Made by a program: the position numbers and the translations under genes. From Parastagonospora avenae f. sp. tritici 18332-5 (Eukaryota; Ascomycota; Dothideomycetes; Pleosporales; Phaeosphaeriaceae), in NCBI GenBank assembly GCA_022559985.1, contig JAFJTR010000090.1:56375-120374 (forward strand): 64,000 nt of DNA, written 5' to 3'. Each line of letters begins with the position of its first letter. Within the stretch, counting starts at the first letter, position 1. The notes under the pieces are model-generated. The model worked only from the letters and a program-made list of their open reading frames with translations. It was not told the origin of the DNA and ran no database searches. Positions 58,504 through 64,000 of the stretch are shown piece by piece.

Positions 58504-58866
58504 AGCTGCTTTGGTTGGAAAAAGCGAAGTATGCTTTATGGTTGTAATTTGGCGCAGTGAAAAGCTTCTATGAAGGTAGTAATGCTGATATAGTACGTCT
58601 AAGACTGCTGGTTTGCGACGCGAATGTAAAATTGTTGTTAGGTAACTGCTTCGATTACGATTTCTCTTAATATTATGCAAAGGTACATGATCACAGAAAA
58701 CTTTTTAATATGATAGCAAAGTCGGAGTTTGACCATGTTAAGCGTGGTGGTTGTCTAATTTAGCGCTACCAAAGAAATATTGACCACGTTCGCACCACCA
58801 AATTTTCCGAAATACACTTTTAAGCCTTAGGCAAGACGTCTTAGGAGCACAAAATATCACACATTA
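58504..58866. other. Intergenic, upstream of the unknown basic protein
   Basis: 363 bp, AT-rich in 58680-58860. Contains the promoter of the 57397-58503 gene and the 3' end of the broken small gene. Nothing else. Confidence 0.35.
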
Positions 58867-59166
58867 TCAAAAGTAAATCCCAACCGCATCAGGCCCGCGC
58901 CTCTCCCAGTACACCCTCATCCTAGCCCTCTCCGCGTCCTCCCGTGCCTTCCGTGCCTTCTTCTCCTCCTTCCTTCGCACAGACCTCGCTTCACACTTTG
59001 CCCGCCGGCTTTCTTCGTGAAAATCCATCTGTCTTCGCATTTCCTAGAACCGCTAGTGAAGCCGGATGCTTTTAGCTTCGAGGGCTCTCTTTGCTCTGGC
59101 GCGAAGCGTTTGCATCTTGTCTTTGCACTGAGAGACTAGAGTCTCGTTGCGTGTTGGGGTAGCCAT
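58867..59166 (-). pseudogene. Small coiled-coil gene broken by two TAG codons
   Basis: From the ATG at 59166 (MATPTRNETL) to a TGA at 58867-58869 the frame spans exactly 100 codons, interrupted only by TAG codons at 59053-59055 (codon 38) and 59044-59046 (codon 41). Both halves look like one protein: a short polar start, then a continuous charged helix (KMQTLRARAKRALEAKSIRLH before the stops, EMRRQMDFHEESRRAKCEAR after). It ends in VYWERRGPDAVGIYF. Reading each TAG as a former CAG restores an unbroken charged helix register. No plausible intron removes them. Either a recent pseudogene or a gene with stop-codon readthrough. The family is not recognised. Confidence 0.55.
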
Positions 59167-59416
59167 TGGCGTTGGTTGATCAGGAAGTCATTGGAAGGGC
59201 ACTGCCGTTGCGGCAAGTGTCAAGAGAGTAGAGTCCATGGTGAAAATATTGGTGATATGATAGCTTTCACTCTTCGGTTGTTATTCGAGTTTGATGCTGA
59301 AATTGTAGGTGGCGGTGCTTCTTGTATAGCAATATTGCACATTTCGAATTTGGTACACTTATTCAACACCTCACCAAGCGAACCACGGGATGCATTTTGA
59401 CCATTTCATTGAATGA

Positions 59417-60691
59417 TTACTGAATCATCCATTGGCACCGACAGAAATTCCTCTCCGCTGCCCGTTGCCTAGCTCGGGATCTAATACTTCGATGGAGGAC
59501 GGCCTTTGCTAGGGTTTCCGCAGCCGGTTCGGCTAAACGCAGCATCACCTTCTCCTCTGAAAGGCTACTCAGCCCGCCTTCTTGTAACCTCATTCTCTCG
59601 CAGTAAGGTGCCTTGCCGTTAGGCATGCGCTGCTCGACGAGTTTAAGCACATGTGGTACTTTTGGGAGGTCTCTCATGGCAGTCGCCGTGCTGTTCGAAG
59701 TAGCGCTAGCGGTCGTTTGCTGATCGGGATACATATATCCTTCTATGAGAGTCTCGTTGAATACGCATCGCCATAGCGTATCTCCAAGTTGAAAAGCCGA
59801 GTGTCGCATACTGGGCTGCGTTCTTGTATCTTCTGAACTCAAGTCATTCTCATTGAGTAGCACCACCCGATCGTACGTGGTGCGCACGTGATACACGGGC
59901 CCGTTATCGGGTGATGCTTCAGTCAGCATTCTGACCTCAACTGGCGGTATTTCTGGGGGTTGATGTCCGTGATAGATAGCGCCGTCACTGTTCGGCACTG
60001 ACCCGAGCGTGATCATTGTGGCGTTTGAGTCCATGGGAGGCGGCAGTACGTTGAGTTGCCAGGTTGTGTTAGATGCACACTGCCATGCGATCGACTCATT
60101 ATTTTTCTCTAGACAGGCCGAATTCTGCTGCTGCGGCAGCTCTATCGGCATCGCGAAATGCCCCCGTGGCAGTGGGTCCATAGTCTGTATCGATGGTGCA
60201 TCGCTCCCGGTTGTCTCTGTTCTTACGTTCGAACCGCTGCTGAAGATAGTCAGGAATCCGCATAACTCCTGCACAACTGACATGATCCAGACATACCTTG
60301 ACGATGCGCGCTTCTTTGCTGCTAGTAATGCGATACCAATGGTCAACATCAACGCGAGTTGTATACCGATCAACGCAAGGATGCGCTGTTTCACAGATAA
60401 CCTCGCCCATAGCGTTGAAGCGGGTAGCCTGGGGAGGGGTTTCTCCGACGGACTACTGTCGTGCTTGTGTGGTATAAAAAGCTCTTTTTCTGCCTGATCA
60501 GGGCTAAGTATTGGTGCTGAGAGGATATTGCATCGTTCAATCGGAACGACCTCAATTCCATCCTCAATATGCCTGATGAGGCACCTCCCCGAATGTTCAC
60601 TGGTGCTATTATCGTCGTTGTTGATCGGAAATACGGTATATATGCTGGGTAGAGGCTGTATGTTTTTGACTGATCTGCGGGGAAGCTGCAT
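59417..60691 (-). CDS. Single-pass membrane protein of unknown function
   Basis: A single exon of 424 residues from the ATG at 60691; the longer frame upstream opens only from a TTG, though an unseen 5' exon is possible. A cytosolic N-terminus of about 100 residues is followed by one membrane span at about 104-125 (ALIGIQLALMLTIGIALLAA) with a basic AKKR after it. The following region carries several N-glycosylation sequons (NES, NTT, NAT, NET, NST) and paired Cys (SACLEKNNESIAWQCAS), consistent with a luminal or extracellular domain. The architecture resembles a fungal family of uncharacterised one-span proteins (DUF7820-like, by memory and not verified). Confidence 0.7.
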   Translation of the reverse strand: MQLPRRSVKNIQPLPSIYTVFPINNDDNSTSEHSGRCLIRHIEDGIEVVPIERCNILSAPILSPDQAEKELFIPHKHDSSPSEKPLPRLPASTLWARLSVKQRILALIGIQLALMLTIGIALLAAKKRASSRYVWIMSVVQELCGFLTIFSSGSNVRTETTGSDAPSIQTMDPLPRGHFAMPIELPQQQNSACLEKNNESIAWQCASNTTWQLNVLPPPMDSNATMITLGSVPNSDGAIYHGHQPPEIPPVEVRMLTEASPDNGPVYHVRTTYDRVVLLNENDLSSEDTRTQPSMRHSAFQLGDTLWRCVFNETLIEGYMYPDQQTTASATSNSTATAMRDLPKVPHVLKLVEQRMPNGKAPYCERMRLQEGGLSSLSEEKVMLRLAEPAAETLAKAVLHRSIRSRARQRAAERNFCRCQWMIQ

Positions 60692-62713
60692 AAATGCTAT
60701 TAGAGAATAGAGATCTAAAAGAAGGTCGATATGGGTACTGGACCAGCCAGAAGCCAAATATATCCTGAGAAGACGAAAAAAGAATGAGAGCAGACGTAGA
60801 TAGCAACCAGCGCATGGTCAGTATGCCTTTCAGGATCAGGCACAGTATATGCATCCTTGAGATGAAACATCTGTCAGTGATTTGGCCAGAGTTTGTTGAC
60901 CGTATGCACTGCGCCGCAATCCTGCTGAACATTGTCGTCCAATGCTAGAGTACTGTGGACGGCGGACTGAAGAAGCTAATGCTTGTGGAAATTGTGCCCG
61001 AGGATTCTTAGTGCACACTCGGAGGCTCTGAAGCAAATGTCTGGAGGATGTCCCGTTTGGGAAGAAAGGTTTATGGGCCAGGCCGATATGGCTTGAAGCA
61101 TTGGATCTACGTTCACCTAGGTAGGCGTGGTCCGTGCGAATAGCCGCCCGACTGCATGCGCGATGCCGGTCCGCAGAAGGTCCGTCTACGCATCCTCCCG
61201 GTGTGATGAAGGCTTGGAAGGAAGGCCTGAGGAGGCGCGCAGCGGTAGTGGGTGTAAACCGAGCTAGTAATATGTTGACGACCTCAAACGATGGAGATGA
61301 GTGGTCCGCATTGGTGTCAACAGCGATAAAAAGCGACCAGTATACAACAGGAAACAGCTCATCCCATGCCTGAAGCTATACGCAAATTCTCACTGTTGTA
61401 GTCCGAATATCGCCATACTATGTATAGCCTCAGGCTTCTCTGTCTACCTTCCGTCGCAACTCATAACCTCAGTATGTGGAAGGGCGGTCGATAGCCGTGT
61501 CCGCTTCCTCATTAACGACGTGGGCTGGAAAGACTGCCCTACCATGATAATGAAAGGCATTGCATAATGCACAGGACATGGTTCCGGTCAAAGTGCAGGC
61601 TCGCACATCGGTGTTGCGAGATGCAAGTGATGGCTAACCGCCGTGATGCGGGTCGCGTCACAGGTCTCAACCTGAGGTCGTCGGGCGTGCTTTTGCGATC
61701 AGCTGCCCAGCGATCGAGGATCATTGCAAAGCCAGATCCATGGTGCGTAGTGTTGTACGTGAACAATCACTAAATATTTGATGAGCGTGGTATTGGCTGA
61801 GCTTCGCAGGATGGCGCGAAGAAAGGGACGCACGAACCTGAACGAATGCGGTTAGCTCAACAGCTCCCTTTGTCATCCAGGTGCCACTCCAGATCTTCTT
61901 TACGAACATTATCACGGCATCGTACTTCCATCTCAACTGCTTCAGGGTCAAATAGCCGTCCGGGCGCACGCTATTTATGAGAACTATTCTACAGATGGTT
62001 TGCGCCACGAGCGCTTTCAAGGTTGTCCTGGCTGAACATGAGCACTCGCACTTCGCTTGGCCAGAGCGTTCTTTCCTCACAACAACCTCCCTAGTGTTGC
62101 TAGATCCGTCAAACTCCAGAGGTTTCGTCTCCAGGCGCAATGTCTGCTGAAACAGTGTCTAGCCTTAGAGTTAATGAGCTCAACTTTCGACATCTCAGGC
62201 AATGTTTGTTCAACGAGGTTTCGAGACATTCGTCATACCTCAACGTCTTGGCCCCCACGAAACACGTTTCTTCACTCCGCACGAACATCAGATGCGGCTG
62301 TGAATGCGCTGACATACAGCTCTGCTGCATAGCTCTCACAGTCGGGTCCTTTGCCTAAGGAGTTTCATTTGTTGATCCGCAACTCCGCCATCAGGACAGC
62401 ACGCTATAATCTCGCTTCGGTAAGTGGCTTGCATGCTGAGTATGCTGTACGAATGCATCCTTGCGGATTACAAGCTATTTATGACTTGATGGCTTGCTTA
62501 TGCTGTAAGGCTGCGGAATCTAACTTAATCAGGACTGACTTTAGTAACCTACCCCGACGCAGTGGTGGCACGACCGGAAAGAGGGCGCAGAAGCGTGCAG
62601 GCACCCGGAAGTTTTATATGAAGTGATGCTTGTTTGCATTTCCCCAACTTTTGGCCTTTGCTTTGCAGTTTCTTTCCAAGTCGACCCCGGAAATACAGCC
62701 TAGAATCTGCACG
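60692..62713. other. Gene-free interval (2 kb)
   Basis: Between the divergent membrane-protein genes. Frames up to 139 codons (61721-62140 minus) have no family features and conflict with each other. Confidence 0.4.
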
Positions 62714-63526
62714 ATGGGCACCACGCAGCATCTCCAACGCACAACTCCTGCATCGTTCGCACAGAACGCTCGGGTCAACCCAGCCTCCTCCCTTTTATGG
62801 CCATTCTTAATATCCAACTTCGTTCTGTCGGCACTATCAATTGCCAACCTGGGTCTGATCAGTTCTATGGTCGCCTTTTTACTGGACCAGAAACATAATG
62901 TCCAACGATACGAGGTCATCTCGCCAGGACTCCCATTCTTCCTGAATGTTGAGCCGGCACACCTGTGGGTTGATCAAGGGCATACCAGCAACGGCGTAGC
63001 AGGTTATGGATTCTTTCTGGGCCTGTTTGGAATGTTTGTAGCTTGGCGAATACGGCGAGCCACGGTAAGCTACCTTCTCCCTCAGATGCGTATCGTAGAC
63101 ATCAGACGCAGCGATCTGACACAAAACCAGCGGCCTTTCAAGCTCCTCACAGCACTCGTGATCCTTCAGTTCCTCGCCGTCTTATTCACCCTGAGTGCTC
63201 TGATTTTCGTCTTCATCGTGACCAACCAGACGAAAGGCCAACCGATCCGTATCCCCGTCGCTGCCAATGCCCAAGGTCAAAACTACCCCGAGTACAGATG
63301 GACACCAGAGACATGGTTCAAAGCTGTCCTTGATCTGCCCCTCGTAGACAAGCACATGCGTGACGAAATCGACAGTAAGATCACGAATATGGTCACTTGG
63401 CGGTGGATGTTGGTCCCAATTTTAGCCGCCGACGTTATCGCGTTTGGTGTCACGACGCTGGCTTGGCTGAGGCAACAAAAGGGCAGGATAGCGCGCCCGG
63501 ACTCTGCGAACACGGTTGAGAAATGA
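62714..63526 (+). CDS. Four-span membrane protein of unknown function
   Basis: The start is the ATG at 62714 (gcacgATGGGC); upstream the frame opens only from a TTG. A 66-nt intron (63065-63130, donor GTAAGC, branch CTGAC, acceptor ACCAG) is strongly suggested, giving 248 residues. Because its length is a multiple of three and it has no stop, the unspliced frame would encode 270. Four hydrophobic segments are visible: LLWPFLISNFVLSALSIANL..., GVAGYGFFLGLFGMFVAW, a long LLTALVILQFLAVLFTLSAL segment, and MLVPILAADVIAFGVTTLAW. A hydrophilic loop of about 60 residues lies between spans 3 and 4 (TPETWFKAVLDLPLVD). Topology is reminiscent of small fungal four-span membrane proteins; no function can be named. 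Confidence 0.7.
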   Translation: MGTTQHLQRTTPASFAQNARVNPASSLLWPFLISNFVLSALSIANLGLISSMVAFLLDQKHNVQRYEVISPGLPFFLNVEPAHLWVDQGHTSNGVAGYGFFLGLFGMFVAWRIRRATVSYLLPQMRIVDIRRSDLTQNQRPFKLLTALVILQFLAVLFTLSALIFVFIVTNQTKGQPIRIPVAANAQGQNYPEYRWTPETWFKAVLDLPLVDKHMRDEIDSKITNMVTWRWMLVPILAADVIAFGVTTLAWLRQQKGRIARPDSANTVEK

Positions 63527-64000
63527 GGGCCGAGTACGATACGGATGCGGATGACGAGTTCGCAAAGTCGCTGGCAGAGCGAGAGGCTGGCTTCTAGTCG
63601 CAATCGAGCATGGCTATGGGGAGGCGCGATGTTGTGGGGGGTTACGAACACATGTGCGAGTGGACTGGATTTCTATCTCACTCACGAGCTTACGATGTTT
63701 GATTACCACCAGCGGGGCGTATCCTTTTACTACTGCAGGTTCTCACCTACGGCGGAAAGCAAATAGGGTGCCTAAAGCTGTACACAGTGCGTAAATTTTG
63801 CAACTCAAGCCTAGCGATTTATATACTCTTGTTTGTTTTCCGTCGTAGTTAGTAGACTGCGGTATATGTTATTGCGCAGCGACATATGAGCGCATGGAAG
63901 GTGATTGGTTCTATCTCACGTGGTTGATGCCAAGTCCTGCACGGACTTGGCGCCTCAGGGCAGAGCTCATCCTCGCCCACCTCGTCCATCTCTCCTTAGC
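63527..64000. other. Gene-free end of window
   Basis: 474 bp after the last gene. No frame of substance; it may hold the 3' UTR and the start of another promoter. Confidence 0.35.

Noticed and set aside
61721..62140. 139-codon minus frame
   Set aside because: No motif or intron signals and low-quality composition.

Overview
The window is nuclear DNA from a filamentous ascomycete (Pezizomycotina). A Dothideomycete is my best guess, inferred from overall gene content and not proven. The evidence is intron-bearing genes with short GT-AG introns (mostly 43-98 nt, many with CTAAC/CTGAC-like branch points), fungal-type conserved genes and fungal-only families: a Zn2Cys6 regulator, a LaeA-like methyltransferase, GH131 and CRH enzymes. 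I rebuilt the gene models by hand. In every spliced model the exon lengths sum to a multiple of three.

Layout. 1-0.8 kb: 3' part of an acidic, disordered protein with an unexplained frame change. 1.7-9.5 kb (-): class II myosin heavy chain, with a possible frameshifted tail extension. 10.1-14.0 kb (+): Red1/ZFC3H1-like zinc-finger protein. 14.6-14.8 kb: a MITE-like element. 15.0-15.4 kb (+): small unknown protein. 15.4-20.4 kb: about 5 kb without a convincing gene, ending in the leader of a Whi3-like RNA-binding protein (20.4-22.1 kb, +). 23.4-29.2 kb: mitoribosomal mS45/Bot1 (+), the ER-targeting factor SND2/TMEM208 (-) and the APC/C subunit Cdc27 (+). 29.2-31.0 kb: gene-free, with two more copies of the MITE-like element. 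31.0-34.1 kb (-): two tandem F-box-like paralogues, one intact and one with two in-frame stops. 35.4-36.3 kb (+): Yaf9 YEATS protein. 36.8-42.6 kb: cytochrome P450 (-), LaeA-like methyltransferase (+) and MFS sugar transporter (-). 43.6-48.7 kb (-): small PPxY protein, Zn2Cys6 regulator and secreted GH131 glucanase. 49.7-52.7 kb: Coq11-like (+) and Rio1 kinase (-). 55.1-56.6 kb (+): GPI-anchored CRH cell-wall transglycosylase. 57.4-63.5 kb: unknown proteins, including a 100-codon reading frame broken by two TAG codons, a single-pass membrane protein and a four-span membrane protein.

Most genes are housekeeping: cytokinesis, RNA turnover, mitotic exit, chromatin, ribosome and ubiquinone biogenesis. 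The 36.8-48.7 kb stretch is more accessory in character (P450, methyltransferase, transporter, regulator, carbohydrate-active enzyme). It lacks a backbone synthase, so I do not call it a secondary-metabolite cluster. I saw no tRNA, rRNA or CRISPR array.

The leads most worth following are a candidate -1 frameshift site at the end of the myosin reading frame, the three-copy MITE-like family, the broken F-box-like paralogue, and the short gene carrying two TAG codons.
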